Assembly: GCA_039619475.1 (NCBI GenBank)
Contig: CM077115.1
Coordinates: 477,598,400 to 477,662,399, forward strand
From: Icerya purchasi
Lineage: Eukaryota; Arthropoda; Insecta; Hemiptera; Monophlebidae
Length of the DNA stretch: 64,000 bases
Direction of reading: 5' to 3'
Position 1 is the first letter of the stretch; each line of letters starts with the position of its first letter. Shown here in pieces: positions 1 to 12,850 of this stretch. A model generated the notes under the pieces. It was not told where the DNA came from. It searched no databases and saw only the letters and a program-made list of their open reading frames with translations. Position numbers and translations under genes: made by a program.

Positions 1-680
1 CTAAGAATCAGTGTTAGAACCCACGCTGTATTTGATATAGACAGCACGCTTTCCTGTAATAGAAAAGTTGCCGACGATACGGCATTACTTGCGTCACATA
101 CAGATCTGGAGATGGCAAGTGATAATTTACAAAATATTCTTGCCAAGGCCGAAAACTGGTTTAAATATTCGAATAAATTAAAGTAAATTAGCAAAGTCTA
201 ATTCACAAATAGAAAACGTATAATCTCAAACGTTAAAATAACACGGAGTTTTAAGTACTTAGGTTTACACCTAGATAGCCACTTAATATGGGGAACCATT
301 ATATACAGGCTAAGAAAAGGGAATTAGATATTTAAAAAAGTGTATCGGCTCATAAGAAGAAATAGCGTACCGAATGTGGATAATAAACGTTTAATATATT
401 CTAAAACCGATTTATACCGGCGAAATATAGCTTCGGGGTTGTGCTAAACCTACAAATCTAAGAACAATTCAGGCTACGTAGAATAGGATCCTTAGGTTCG
501 TAGTGAAGGAACCATGGTATGTGACAATCTTAACCTTACATCACGATTTAGGCACAGAGTATGTGACAGAAGTTATTAAAGTTCATGTACCACGCAGCAA
601 GACTTCCGAACAAACTTATTACAAGACTGTTAGATAGCGTAAGGGAAACCCCGTGACGTTATCAAAGGTTGCGGCTATCG
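1..680 (+). pseudogene. Decayed LINE reverse transcriptase, C-terminal half (5' part outside window)
   Basis: Reading the plus strand gives a broken reverse-transcriptase frame. An ADDTALLAS block near base 75 matches the catalytic motif C (normally Y/FADD). A tryptophan-bearing helix (AENWFKYSNKLK) follows near 150-185, and the thumb-proximal motif FKYLGLHLDSHLIW lies near 250-295. Several stops and frame breaks follow, then traces of the downstream spacer (RLIRRNS, NKRLIYSKTDLY). This order is typical of Jockey/CR1-type LINE ORF2. The copy begins upstream of base 1, so its endonuclease is not visible. It cannot encode an active enzyme. Confidence 0.7.
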
Positions 681-1186
681 GATATGTTCCATACTCTTTT
701 AAATAAGATTACTAAATGGCCTAGACGGTCAGTTCGAAATACTATTTAAATTTAAAAAAAATGTTGGCCGTCAATATTTTACGATGGTAATAGTTTTTTC
801 TTATCCTTGTAAATATAGAACCTGATGTCATGGAACAGTCTAATGGAAAGTATAGCGGAAAATGTTATCATACTTCTTAAAAGTGGATTAAATATTATCA
901 GTATTTGAAATTTCACATTCTACCGAGTATTTAAATTTGTTCTATTCCTCCTTATCGATTTTCCATTGTTCAGTACTGTGTAGGGAAAACAACTATTTCG
1001 CGAATTATTATTACTATTAAGAAAATTTCAGTGTCGCTTACGAAAGACAATCTGATGTTAGAGCCCAGAAGGGGCATTAAAATTAATTTTGGAATATACT
1101 ATTAGGTTTACAGGATTATAATTATCGTTCATCGCACAAAGGTTCAAACTCCTAATAATATCAATCGCTCATTACCTTTCCAATCA
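681..1186. other. Unassigned A+T-rich sequence
   Basis: No convincing frame or repeat boundary seen. It may be the decayed 3' untranslated end of the LINE that fills the first 680 bases. Confidence 0.4.
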
Positions 1187-1425
1187 TTTTTTTTTTTTTT
1201 TTAATGGGTTCGTCAGCATGGATATTGGCCCGAGAACAGTGGAACAAAGGGGAAAGAGAGACTTAGATCCTTACATGATCAAAGGTAGCCGACAGAAAGG
1301 AATTAAGAGCTAGAATAACCGAAGGAGAAGGAAGGGAATGCCTGCATCGCCACATTCCTCCTGGGGGAATAAAAATATTTTCAAATCGTATTTATTAAAA
1401 AGGACACTCCTGACATTGCATTGAA
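1187..1425 (-). mobile_element. LINE 3' tail (minus orientation, poly-A seen as T run)
   Basis: A run of T at 1187-1202 is followed by AATGGGTTCGTC. The reverse complement ends GACGAACCCATT then A(n). The next about 200 bases closely match, in reverse orientation, the plus-strand tail at 41840-41970, including the stretches GGTTATTCTAGC and AATTCCTTTCTGTC. Both are the 3' untranslated end of the same LINE lineage. Only the tail remains, as expected for severe 5' truncation. Confidence 0.6.
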
Positions 1426-4077
1426 GAATAGGAAGCGTATTATAGGGAAATCTAAATTAATCTAATGTATAAGAAAATCTTGCTACACAGTTTTTTTTTT
1501 TTTTTTTTTTTTTAATTTAAATAACATATGAAGAACCCACAAGACACAACCGTCCCCGTTTGTAGGTTCTCAACACAGCTAACATTTATTTGTAATAAAG
1601 CTCACAATATCGATCATATACAATTAACCGGTATAAATAACAAATGTGTCACAATTCTTAAGTTGTATATATATGTAGAATACCTAATTGTATAACGATT
1701 GAAAAAAAAAAGTAATTAAAATAAGTTTCAGCGTATAAAACAATTAAACTTACTACTTTTTTGATCTGAAGACCGTAATATTTTTATGCTTTGATTCCTG
1801 ATCCATTGACCTTACCATATGAGTTTTAAGAGTTATTTGTGAAGGAGTAACTAATGAAGTAGTAGACGGGGAACCCGAAGACCCTAGGTTGTTTGTTCGC
1901 TGCGAGCCAACTGATGTTATTCTCGCTACACTCCCTATCACAACTTCTCTTATGCGCATCTAATGTTCGCATCAGATCTAAGCAACAATTGATTCTTGAA
2001 AAATTCAGTTTTTTAAGAAATAGGACGAGACATGCCGGTGTATGTTATATGTATCATAAGTTAATAATCAAAAACGATTGCGAAGTTGGTTTTTTTTCTC
2101 ATTTTTTTGGGTTTGTCAACAGTGGGCGGAGAAAGAAGAAAAAAAGGAAAGAAAAACATTTATTTGTACACCTTCGATATATAAAATAATACAGAACTTT
2201 AATAAAAATAATTATCCGTATCAAAAGAGAATTCTTACCGGATATGGGCATGTCAGTTAATAATTTATATTAAATATTAGTTAACTTAACAGGATTTAAT
2301 TTACAAGGAAAATTATACAATACAAAAGAACCTGCATGCATGAACAACCAGACTTACAATAAGATGATCAATTAGTAATTTTTAATCTATGACAGTATTG
2401 TGCGCTGAAACTAAAACGCAGCTACTTTGTTAAATACGAGTAAACTATAAACTAATAACTTATAATGGCTTAAAAGTACTAATTATATAACGCTTATTTT
2501 CTTATAAAGTGGACGATTATCCAACAACAAAAGTAAGATTCCTTCGGAGAAAAGAAACCTGGGCTACGGCAAAGAGAGGAGGAAATTTGTTTGAATCTTT
2601 TTGAATATACACGTTTTTGAAATTTATATGGATCGCCTTTTAGTAGTTTAAATTGTGTTAGAAGCCATTAAATTTCTTGCTATTTCTTCAGGATACACCG
2701 AATTTATGAATTTTGTGATCATAGCCGTAAAATACACGATTAGCTGTCTCGGGTTAACACAATATGTTCAGTATGATTGTAAATAATCGTTATCCGTTGT
2801 ATTCAATATCCAGCCTATTAATAATTTCATTTTTGGAAATTATAAACACTGTAATAACGGGGAAAAAAAAAAATCGATTCCTCTATTTCGATCAACTTCT
2901 TTAATTTCGTTAATGCATTTTTTTTTACATAAACTAGAATTCCTCAACATCTCGGAAACCGTAAGTGCGCTGATAAGGACGAACGAAATTGGTCGCGATT
3001 TTTAGTATTCACTTTTTAAATGAAGAGTATAAAATGTTTAAAATGATTATTATTGCTTGCTGAAAATTCTTTCTAGTTTTAGATGTGTACAATCATTGGA
3101 ATTATTAAAATTGTTATCAGTATTTAAATTAGCGTAATCGGAACTATTATAATTATCATTATTTTTATTTATTAGAGACTAGAAATTAAATAATTGTCTT
3201 TCTGTAGTTATCAGTTACTTCTGTGATGTTGAATAATGAAAGAGAATTATTATCATTCGGGGGGGGGGGGGGGATCCCTGTGTCGGAGTTAAACATGTAA
3301 TTGTACCATAATAAGGAAAATAAACACTCGCCAAAATAGGTGCGTAAATCGTATACACGAAGATTCTTGTTATGGTGGTGCAACAGAGACCAAAATACAA
3401 AGGAGAGAGAGGCACAATAAAAACACTAAGATCGGTAATAAATATTTCACGACGTACAATACACGAACGATTGATAAACTGAACTCGATTTCGTTATCGG
3501 GTGAATCGACGCAAAGACAACAATCCAAACAGAAATCGATATGATATATTTATTTATTATTTTTTATCTCTTCTAAAAGTAGCACGGTTGTAATTTAAAA
3601 TAGGAACACACCAGACACACGTTAACCCTGCCCAGATCCAAACTTCTGCCGATATAATAAATAGTCCGCGAGGAAAATATTTAAAATTAATGAATATAAG
3701 AAACGAAAATAAAAAGTAAGCGTCTGAAATGCTAAGAATACGACGACTCGAGGAAAAATATGAAATTACAAACATTGTCGAAAGGCTAAAATGAAAATTC
3801 TGTAGCAAGATTAAGATTGGAAAGTATTACGAGAATTTTAAGATTCGCGAATTCTTGGATAAAAACGTTATAATTTCTATATTTTTATCGGAGCGGAAGG
3901 GCCCTGGAAATGAATGCGATAAAAATACGGAAATTTTTTGTTCGAGTAATCCGATAATAAAATAAACAATTGTTATTTTAAATTTATTGGAGGAACGTAA
4001 ACCTCTCCGAAATGTTAATATTGACTACTGCGGCCAATTTAAAGTAGTGCTGAAATAGAGAGGTACTATTCACTCCT
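1426..4077. other. Unassigned sequence with homopolymers
   Basis: It holds a T22 run near 1491-1513 (possibly the tail of another minus-oriented retroposed copy) and a G14 run at 3259-3273. A mid-size minus-strand open frame at 1753-1959 is serine/threonine-rich with no family resemblance I can name. No gene is supported. Confidence 0.4.
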
Positions 4078-4680
4078 TTTTTTTTGGACAAAAAAAGAGC
4101 TTCGTCCAGCAACGATAAGGCAAAAAGCCGATTGAATACACTAATTCGATCAGAATAGAATGAAGGAACTGAGTACTTGGAGATAATTAATTAATTTAGT
4201 GGATTTGATTAAAAGACCGTTGAAGTTCCTATTGGGGGTGGGGGGGATAACAGCTTCATCGTTGTTCTAAGAGAACCACTGACTGTGAGGCATTGGTAAA
4301 GTAGAAACAGAAGGAACGATGTTTTGGTAGCAACGAGAAAAATTTATAGAAGGTGGAGCTTTTTGGAATTACGGCGCAAGGCTGCTCTGTCTGCAGGTAG
4401 CTAAGGATATAGAAGTCTTTGTGGGAAATGTTTTCCTCTGGCCACTACGAGCCAGTTGTTTAATGGAAGCTAAAACGATTTTGCAAGAGACCATTTTACC
4501 TTCCACGAGGCATTTGTTCCGAAACAAAAATAGACACGTTGGCTGGAAGGAATTATTACGCGCGGCAGAAGATACTGCTGAACGAGCGGATACATCGACA
4601 CTTTCATTTCCGGGAATATTACGAGTTTAAATTTTACCGATACAAAGTACGTGTTCATACCTAAGCCTACCAAAATAGTT
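4078..4680 (-). pseudogene. Highly decayed LINE C-terminal region and tail
   Basis: On the minus strand, broken frames recall the C-terminal region of the better copy at 56395-56915: a W...FP...LLYP-LPADRAALRR stretch aligns with W...FYALSRLRAGHTAMSH. A T run at 4078-4085 fits the poly-A end. Stops and frame shifts are frequent. Homology is by eye only and rests on a short stretch, so this could be coincidence plus decay. Confidence 0.35.
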
Positions 4681-7600
4681 AGTGTAAACGCCTTTTCCTA
4701 GGATGATGGCCGTTGCAATGTGTGTGTGTGTGTGTGTGTAAGGGGGGGATTAAAATAAGAAGGCGATTAAAAGAAATTTACCGACAGGTAGGCGGGTCCG
4801 ATGTGTCGCGTGATAAAGAATCAGCGAAGCATCTTCTTCTTCGTCGTCGTTGTGGTGAGATCTATCATCTGATTTTATATATGATCTGCCCCGAGGCTCC
4901 TTGATTTTCCGTCAACCTCATCAGATCCTCGATTGACAAACCGGTCCCTATTTGTCCTTTTCTCCTTTTCCCGTCCACTTTTCCTTGTATTATTAATTTT
5001 TTCTATGGAGTCCCTTAGAAGGAGATAAATGGATCGAGAAAACGAGCTTCAACAATAGCCCAGTAAAGTTGTCGGTGAAAGAGTTTGAACAGAGAGGAAC
5101 AACAACATTTTTCGTTCAACTTAAATCACCAGAATTCAGTTACCGATCTTGGCTAAATTCGGCGAATGTTTTCTTTTCGTTGCAAATTTCGTTATCTCCT
5201 CAGTAGCTCACTTACCTGTTTCCTTTCAACTCTTTCGATGGTCAATCCTTAGTCAGACTTTTCTACGACATTCCACGATCCAGGGGTTCTATAACCCAGT
5301 TTGCTTTCTTATCCTTTTTTGCCTCACCGAAACCTTCATCCTGCTTGTAGCGCTTTTACATTTTTTTAGTTTATTCCTACTTTTGTCACATTTCTCTCCT
5401 CAGATTTTGTAAAACTTCAAATACTTTCTCCCTCTATCTCATTATCGTAACTAAGGCGGCCAAAATTTCGTCCATCATATCATTTCTTTCGTATGTCAAA
5501 GGGGCCCACTGGCGGACGCATTGGAACAGTTAGACAGCAATTTTTAAGAGTGCAAATAGTACCGATACTTTTAGCGGAACACCGTGGGACAAGAGCGTAG
5601 CGAAAGATTCATTTTTTAACGTCAAAAACGACCAGTGCGCGAGACGCTCGCAAAAGCCATTTATTCTGCGTTTCTTCTCGGATAATGTTTTAATAAAAAG
5701 CCGTTCAGAGAGTAGCGCCGAGCAAGGTGTTATAACTTTATTAAGCTTCTATCGCCGCAGGAATTCAACAACGGCAGCGTCAAATTACACTGGCCTCTCG
5801 TTTGTCCCCCGGCTTCGCATCTCCGCCAGCCGAGATTTCCTAGTCCATCTTTCTTCCTCCTACCGTCGTCTTCTTTTATCATCCGGATTATTATTTCCGC
5901 TCCCAGCGCCCTTTCGGACGATTGCGCGTTGATAATAATGATAGAGCGACGAGCAAAACTCGGCATCTTCCAACCGACTTGGAGATCGTGGTGTGCGAAC
6001 TAGTTAATCTTCTCATTTGTATTAAAATATTTCAAAGCGTAACGAAGAAGATTTTTTAACTTCAAAAATAATAATAGAGAGAACGGCTGAACTCTGCGAA
6101 ATAACAAATGATAAACGCCAAGTTAACATTTCTTAAACTGAAACGTTATCAAATATATTGCTGCTCTATGACATTGACGAATTCAACGACTCAGACCGTA
6201 CAACACCCCCCCCCCTTTTGCGGTGGTGAAAGAGAACGCGGCGATTTGCAAATCGGAAATGATCCTTCGCTGTTCAATCGCTGCTTGTTTTAATTTTAAG
6301 TTGACAAAACTACACCAAAATTGAAGTGTTTTTTATGTTATCGGTTTTTTAATTTGGCAATTCTTTTAGTCAGTCTGCATTTTACTTGAAATATAAAACG
6401 ATAATGGTTCGCGGCGATGTTGCTACATACTCTACAACCACACGAAGTCGGATCAGCAACCGACCCGCTTTCAGAAACAACTTCAGCAGTTATCATCGGG
6501 AATTACCGCTTCGCACTAATTCCCCTTTGCGAAGGACAATATCACACACGAGAAAATGCTTTGTGTTTATTTCTCAACTTTATTAATTATTTTTCGATGT
6601 ACTACACATCCGCATGGTTTGGACTATAAGCTCAACTTCGGTTAATTTTTAAACATAATTTTAGTTGATACATTTTTGGTGTTACTAATAGTTTACGTTC
6701 GTTTGTTGAAAAGAGTTTTAATTTTGAGATGATTTTAAATCGTTTTACGTAAAATTCACTATAAAAATTACCTAACCAAAAACTTCTTGCTTCTTGTAAT
6801 TTTTTAACTTTGCCACTTTTTTCTAGTAATTTTTTTTGTGTAAACAGTTTAAATTAATTTAAAATTGTTCACACTTTTTTTGTTTTTTGTTAAAAGGAAA
6901 CACCGCTGGACTGATATCAAAATGCGTTCTATTCACTTGGAATCTTATTAAATATTACTTAGCTCTTGCTTCTCTTCATTTGCGAATAAATCTTTCGCCT
7001 TTTACTAAATATTACTTAAAGTTATATCGAGGAAATGATTATAGACACATTATAGGCAAATAGACGGGTTAAAATGCGCTCAAAAGATTACACAGCACCG
7101 TCTGGGGAACGTTATGAAAACTATTAAGAGTCATGTAAACACCTTTTCTCCTTTGATTCGATGACTCGTATGCGACTTCAGGAATATTTGATTATGACCG
7201 CACACATGCTTGTCATTCAACGATCATGCAGACGCTTCGCCATATTTTGTTCTCTCACAGATGCGTTAAATCTGGTCTCAAAATTTTACGAACTTCGTAT
7301 TAAATTGTCTTATGTAAATGTTAAAAAAAAAATCCTTTAAAAATATTCCCTTTTCTCTCAGTGTATAACGAGCGCAGCGGAAATCAATGCCGTCAATATC
7401 TTTCACCGGCCAGGATACTAACAGAGCTTTGGTTTAAAATAAGATCCCTATAAATTTCTATAAATTCTTTTTGGATCCTACTTTTCGACGCGCAGCGCTT
7501 TCAATTGCAGCCTGAAATTAGTGATCTTTTCGTACACATTTGTAAAACGCATTCGTCTAAACACTCCGTCGACAGCTGAAATATATACGAGATGCGTTGG

Positions 7601-9705
7601 AACCGCTCATATTGCGTGTTTTAATTGCGCTTCAACCGAAATCACTTCAGCGGTTAAATACGCTCGAACACAACGTACGCGATTTGTCTGGTTCAGGACT
7701 CTTTCTATGACGTCACATTTCTCGTTTTATTAGTTCGGTCGTCGATACAATCTTCGTATTTGCATTAAATTTTGCGATTTTCATTTGCACAACGCGAAAG
7801 ACCACTTCTGCGTGAATTTAAATCGTAGGCGACCTTTCTTCGCTCGGCCATGAAATACTAAAAGTCAGCTTATTCGGGCGTTTTTTTTACTCATCCATCA
7901 CGATGACGATTGAAATCGCGATTTTTTGCTGCACGCTCCCATCAAGTAGCGACGACGTGCTATTATTTGCATCGTTACCCGTCAAAAAATCGCATGTGTG
8001 CATTTTGAGCTCTTGTGTTTGTACGTTTTTCTGATGACAGCTTCGCTTCCAGTGGATTCCTTTTACCCAGCTATGATAGAGCGTAGTTGGCTAGAGGCTG
8101 CGGCGAAGGTACATCGAAATTATTCGTAAGGAAGTGTGTAATCGTGAGAATTCGTAAGATTTCGTGCAAGTCATCAGAAATAAAATGGCGTTCTATCCGA
8201 GAATGTCAAGTGAAAGAAGTCCGTTCGAGTTTCGTTGCCGAGCGTATAAGTGTGGCTCAAAGTAATGTTCTACTAATAAGACATGTATTAATAACGCCTA
8301 TTTCAACATCACCGATAAAAAAAAAAAATCATATTGCCATACTCCTGTTATTCCTCTCCTTTTCGGATTTTTCTTTCATCTCTATTATTCGTTCATTTGT
8401 TGCTTTTTTTTTTCCGACCTGTTTACAACGAGACAGATCATAGTGTTGTTATATCTGATATGGACTAAGGTTAATCCGAGATCCCCTGATTTTGTGACGA
8501 CAAAGTACTTCAGTTGTTTTACGAACGGACTTCTTTCGCTTGTCAGACCACAGGTTTCCATTGCTGCGCATATTGAACTTGTATTAACATTTGTTCTCGG
8601 ACAGACTCCGGAAAAAGAAAAAAAAAAAACAAGTTCTTATTAATCGTTAATAAATTCGCGCCACTTAATAAGTTAGTGTCGCGAAAATATCTATATTAAT
8701 ATAATAATAATAAGTAGGATTTTGAAAAATTTGAGAAACGTTATTTTTTTTTTCTCGGAATAATTTTCAATTCGTAAAGTGGTACACCTATAAAATTTCC
8801 TTTCAGCCAATAGTCGGTATATATTAATAAAGATGCTAAAAGTACAAATGGGTAACTTCGCGGTTTTCGGTACTTGTTTTTATTTTGTAGGCCTGTGCTA
8901 TTCGCAACTTGCATCTGATAATTTCGTTGACGGCGAATATAATTTCATAATTCTGAATTAATTTTTGTTGCTCGATTTAAGTATTGGAATCAGCACCGCT
9001 CGTTCTGCACTCAGCTTGCAACAGTTTTGACACGCAGACACGTGCGTAAATTATTTCATTGAATCGAAGATTTCTCGAGCGTTTTTGAACAAAGTTCGAA
9101 TAATACGGTGGTATAGTGTAAGCGTACGAATCAGTCCAGCGATCATTTTATATATTGTTATATTTTGAATTTTACACTTGAGAATAGAACGTGGTTCGGA
9201 CACGAAACACATATAAATGAAAAACTAAAGAGGTTAAAAATGATCGAAAGAGATTTTCAAAAATAAATAAAAGCAAAAATGATAACTTAGAAACTATAGT
9301 AGAGGAGAACGAAATATACATAGATGACACGCTAAACGAATTCATAACTTAGTCATTAACGAAAAATCGGAAAATATTAACGGGACAAAAGTAAATAAGC
9401 TCTTTCACAAGAAACAATATAGGCTTCATGAACAAAAAAACCGGAACTTCAAAGTACAACTCCAAAGAAATCAAACAGGATATGTAGAATGGTGTAAAAC
9501 AATACGAAAAAACATTAGACAGCATACATCGATGGATGAAGATAAAAAAGGAAGATTTACATGGGAGATCAGATACACGTTTTCGGACAAATAATTGAGA
9601 AAATAAACGAATACAGACACTATGTCAGTGTGGCTTTTACTGCTTTTAAAAAGAGAGGACACGGGTTCGAGACTTGTCTCGTTCCAGATCCGAATCGCTC
9701 CCAGG
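4681..9705. other. Five kilobases without a supported gene; possible single-copy regulatory DNA
   Basis: There is a TG microsatellite at 4719-4738. Parts at 5700-6000 and 7350-8300 are richer in G+C and CpG than the surroundings and look less repeat-like. They carry homeodomain-type TTTATTA/TTTATAA words and a POU octamer ATTTGCAT near 7967. An ATG at 8072 opens a 12-codon stretch (MIERSWLEAAAK) followed by GTACAT, which could be a short first coding exon with a splice donor. No downstream exon can be identified. Minisatellite or transposon boundaries were not found. Confidence 0.3.
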
Positions 9706-9829
9706 CAGGTATATAATAGGCCCCGGGCTACAGAAATATTAGGGGTCCTTTTCAGAAGTGAAAAAATTATCAGTTTTATAGAATAACTAAATTTTCTTTA
9801 ATTTAATTTAATTATATTACAGTAATACC

Positions 9830-10621
9830 CCGACTTACGCTACCTCGACTTATGCGAATTCGGAGTTACGCGATTTAATTTTCTCGTCTATTCGTTTTTT
9901 GTTTGAACGCCGCGCAGTCAAGGTCAAGCGGCAGCGTTTGTTTCTGACTCCCCCGCCCGCATTATTATTCGTTCAGTTTACAACAGACACAGACGTGTAG
10001 TGCGGAATCGGCGCGTAGGTACATAAGTTACGATTTTGTGTTTTTTTGTGCGTTGTGCGACGACCTGAGATATTTATTTCGTTTTACACAATGAGGAGCT
10101 TACAATTGATGAGCTCATAGCAATGCGTGAACAAGAGGAAGAAATTGATAATCATGATTCTTTGGATCCAGTTCAATTAGAAGATCAAATGACAGTTGGA
10201 AACTTGACAGAAGCCCTCAGTTCGATTGAGAAAGGGTTAACAATTTTGGAAAGCATAGACTCCAATGAAGAGCGCATTTTTGTTACAAAACATGGAATAA
10301 AAAGATTACTAGGATGCTACGAGGAGATATTACGGGAGAAGAAAAAATCATTGACTCGTCAGACGACTTTGTTACAATTTATGAAACCTTCTACATCAAA
10401 ATAACTTCGGATTGTGTTTATACACTCTATTAATATAGTTTGTCATATTATCTAGAATTAGATACTAATTATTTCCTAAATTATTGTTTTATTTAGTCTC
10501 CAGTCCCAATTAAACATACTTTGTATGTCTTTATATGCAAAATTGTACCCCGACTTACGCGAATTCGACTTACGCGGATAGCGCTCAGTCCCACCTATCG
10601 CGTAAGTCCGGGGTATTACTG
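9830..10621 (+). mobile_element. Internally deleted pogo/Tigger element
   Basis: Left terminus CAGTAATACCCCGACTTACG and right terminus (complement) CAGTAATACCCCGGACTTAC form inverted repeats, each flanked by a TA dinucleotide, the Tc1/mariner-pogo signature. Both ends carry internal repeats of the ACTTACGCG word. The right end contains a local hairpin built from it. The interior keeps only an untranslated leader and the C-terminal fragment of the transposase. Confidence 0.85.
10091..10404 (+). pseudogene. Tigger transposase, C-terminal fragment
   Basis: An open frame read from the glutamate-rich EELTIDELIAM segment (10091 on) to the stop at 10404 matches the tail of pogo/Tigger transposases. 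It has an acidic linker, then a helix with IEKGLTILESIDSNEER, then LLGCYEEILREKK and the terminal TTLLQFMKPS motif, the usual last residues of this family. The CENP-B-type DNA-binding domain and the DDE catalytic core are absent, removed by an internal deletion just upstream. The piece could be translated from the ATG at 10123 (93 residues), but it has no catalytic capacity. Confidence 0.75.
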
Positions 10622-11164
10622 TATTTTGAATTCACGAATTAACATATAATTATTAATGTAAACAAAACTAAATATACAGACAATAGGTAGAATTTTCGAT
10701 ACCAAAAAAAAATATATATATATATATATAATTTTAAACAATGAATTTTACAGCAAATTTTAACCAAAGATTTGCGTAAAAGGATAGTGTGTGTGCGCGT
10801 GTACACACGCACCCACATTCATACAGACATTTCCTAAAAACGTAAATTCCGACACTCGTTATACCTTAAAACAAATTTCTGGTACGTTTTTACGAAACTC
10901 GAAATTTTACTTTTACGAAGTTTCCTCCTTCAGGAGGAAATAAAAATGGATACAAAAGTATTAACGAATAAATATATTAAAAAAATGCACTTGCTTCTGT
11001 AAAGTCAATTCTATTTATTTAAAAAAAATTTGATGTATATGACAAATGATAGATTAATTTTTTATTACATGTCGGAAGTGAATGTCTCTTGGGGGCCCCT
11101 TTATAAGACGGGGTCTGGGGCTGCAGCCCCCCTAGACCCCCTTAAATCCAGGCCTGCTCCCAAG

Positions 11165-11565
11165 TTTACGCAGCCTGAAATGATTGGGTACCAGAGAAAT
11201 CTGGGAAGGTAAAGGCGGATCCCAAGTAGAAAGGAACTGGCCCCCTACTCTCATTAGTGCCGTTGGGCTTAGTTTATTGTGAACCTTAACTTCACAATTC
11301 ATGATACCTTATCAATGGTATGGGACTTACTTTAGTTTACTTTTACTGCTTAACAAAAAATAAAATGTACAGGCATTGGAAAAGAAAAAAATTAGCGACA
11401 CATACCTACAGGTAATCGAACATACACATATGTATGTATATGTTGTTTTTTTTTTGGGCGTCGAAAATTCAACCCATCGACAGTGTAATATAATTAATTA
11501 ACTAATTAACGCTACACAGTAATATTGCATTGAACTATATAATTAAATAATAACTTGTGTATTGC
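11165..11565. other. Unassigned sequence
   Basis: Contains a T11 run at 11444-11455 and short AT repeats. No gene or element boundary seen. Confidence 0.4.
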
Positions 11566-11569
11566 AGCA

Positions 11570-11870
11570 CTCCCGGTGGTGGCCAGGAGAGAATTGACAC
11601 TACATGGCAGAGGGATCTGGATATTTATTATCGAGTTATACAAAATAGTTCATTGCGCCGTGTGTAAATTGCATTCGAAGATGAGGTGATCAGCGTCCGC
11701 CACTTTGTCCGAGTCTAGTGGATGTTGGTAATAGGAAGAAGAGATTTTAAACCCATGTTGTACAAACAGGCAGGGAGGCGGTTTACCCCCAGCCGGAGGC
11801 GACATAAGGTAACAATGAACGATCTGGTACTCATCGAAACAGTCGTAATGTGGTTGAACCAAGGAACGTC
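11570..11870 (-). pseudogene. LINE C-terminal Cys/His fragment
   Basis: On the minus strand the frame ending near 11650 contains ADADHLIFEC, the H-x4-C half of the zinc-binding motif at the C-terminus of RNase H-bearing LINEs. After a stop it continues with a leucine/isoleucine- and proline-containing stretch (TILYNSIINIQIPLP) typical of the same region. The first Cys pair is not recognisable. It is a short decayed piece and the subfamily is unknown. Confidence 0.4.
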
Positions 11871-12280
11871 CTTAGGAATATTGGGTTGAACTCTTAATGT
11901 TGTTGAAGAATAGTCCGTAAGGTGGTTAAGTATATTAACCTGAAATGTATTACCTTTTATGTAATTATTTTTTACTTTTAGCGCATTTGTCTTCTTTAAC
12001 TTTTACAACAAACTTTGAGGTCGGTATCAATTTTTTACCATCGGCGGTACACTTCTGCACGAACAAAGAATCATTGAAATCAGTCTGCATAGTTGTACTT
12101 AACCAAATACAAAATAAATAAATAAAACACAAGTTCAGTCAAACATGATGTTTCATGCGCTCAGGGTTACTCCGTATGTTAATTTATAGATAACTATAAT
12201 ATTTACGTTTACTTGATGCTAAATTCGAAGGAATTTGATTTTTCCGCTGCAAAGAGGAAGAGGAACGTAATTTTTTGCGA

Positions 12281-12850
12281 TTTTTTGAAATTATCGCCAT
12301 TTCGAAAATTTCGTTAAGTAAATGAAATACAGTTTCCTTTAGCCGACAACTATCTTTCAATTGATATATCACATGAGCGATAAAAAATTTTTTTTTCAAA
12401 CCTCGGGGTCTAATTTTGGCGATAGAAACTCGGATGCTGGAAACTAGAAAAATATACGGGAATGTAGATATTTTTAACCTTGTTCAAAATTTTATACTAT
12501 GATACGCGCCTAGTCTAAAAGGGGACATGTCATCTTTCGCGCTTTTTTGAACTTTTCGTCAATTTCAAAAATTTCTTTAACGAAACGACTTGTAGGTTCG
12601 TTCCCGTCAAATAGCGATCTTTCCAACAATATATCACATGTCCGGAAAAAAAGAAATATTTTTTTCAAAATCTTCAAGCTTTCGGCGCACCGAGCGCCGA
12701 ATTTTAAAATTGGAAACTCGAATGTTCCAAATAAGAGAACTATACGTCGAAATGCATATTTTTAGCCGTGTTCAAAATTTTTAGCTATAATACTCGTAGC
12801 GCTAGGGGGGGACGTCATTTTTCCCGCTTTTTTTGAACTTTTCGGAAACT
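12281..12850. repeat. Diverged tandem duplication, two units of about 260-290 bp plus a stub
   Basis: Unit 1 (12281-12542) and unit 2 (12543-12830) share the same order of landmarks. These are TTTTTTGAA start, a TTTCGTTAA/TTTCTTTAA word, ATATATCACATG, a run of T with TTTCAAA, GGAAACT, a TATTTTTA.CC.TGTTCAAAATTTT block, GCGCTAG-like sequence, GGGGAC.TCAT and CCGC/GCGC TTTTTT. A third unit begins at 12831 (TTTTGAACTTTTCGG) and stops. Divergence is considerable, so the duplication is old. Confidence 0.7.

Larger units (their letters stand above)
9706..11156. mobile_element. Non-autonomous hAT-type DNA transposon with a Tigger nested inside
   Basis: The right end reads ...TTAAATCCAGGCCTG, whose complement starts CAGGCCTGGATTTAA, a hAT-style terminus. 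The left end starts CAGGTATATAATAGG. The element is flanked by 8-bp repeats CTCCCAGG (9698-9705) and CTCCCAAG (11157-11164), one mismatch, as expected of hAT insertion. Terminal similarity is modest, with shared AGGGG and GGCCCC blocks about 15-40 bases in. No transposase of its own is visible. About 790 bp of its interior is the separate Tigger element. Confidence 0.6.

Noticed and set aside
8087..8443. 118-codon plus-strand frame as a gene
   Set aside because: It starts at a non-ATG codon and its second half is low-complexity Phe/Ser/Ile. There is no domain and no codon bias that stands out.
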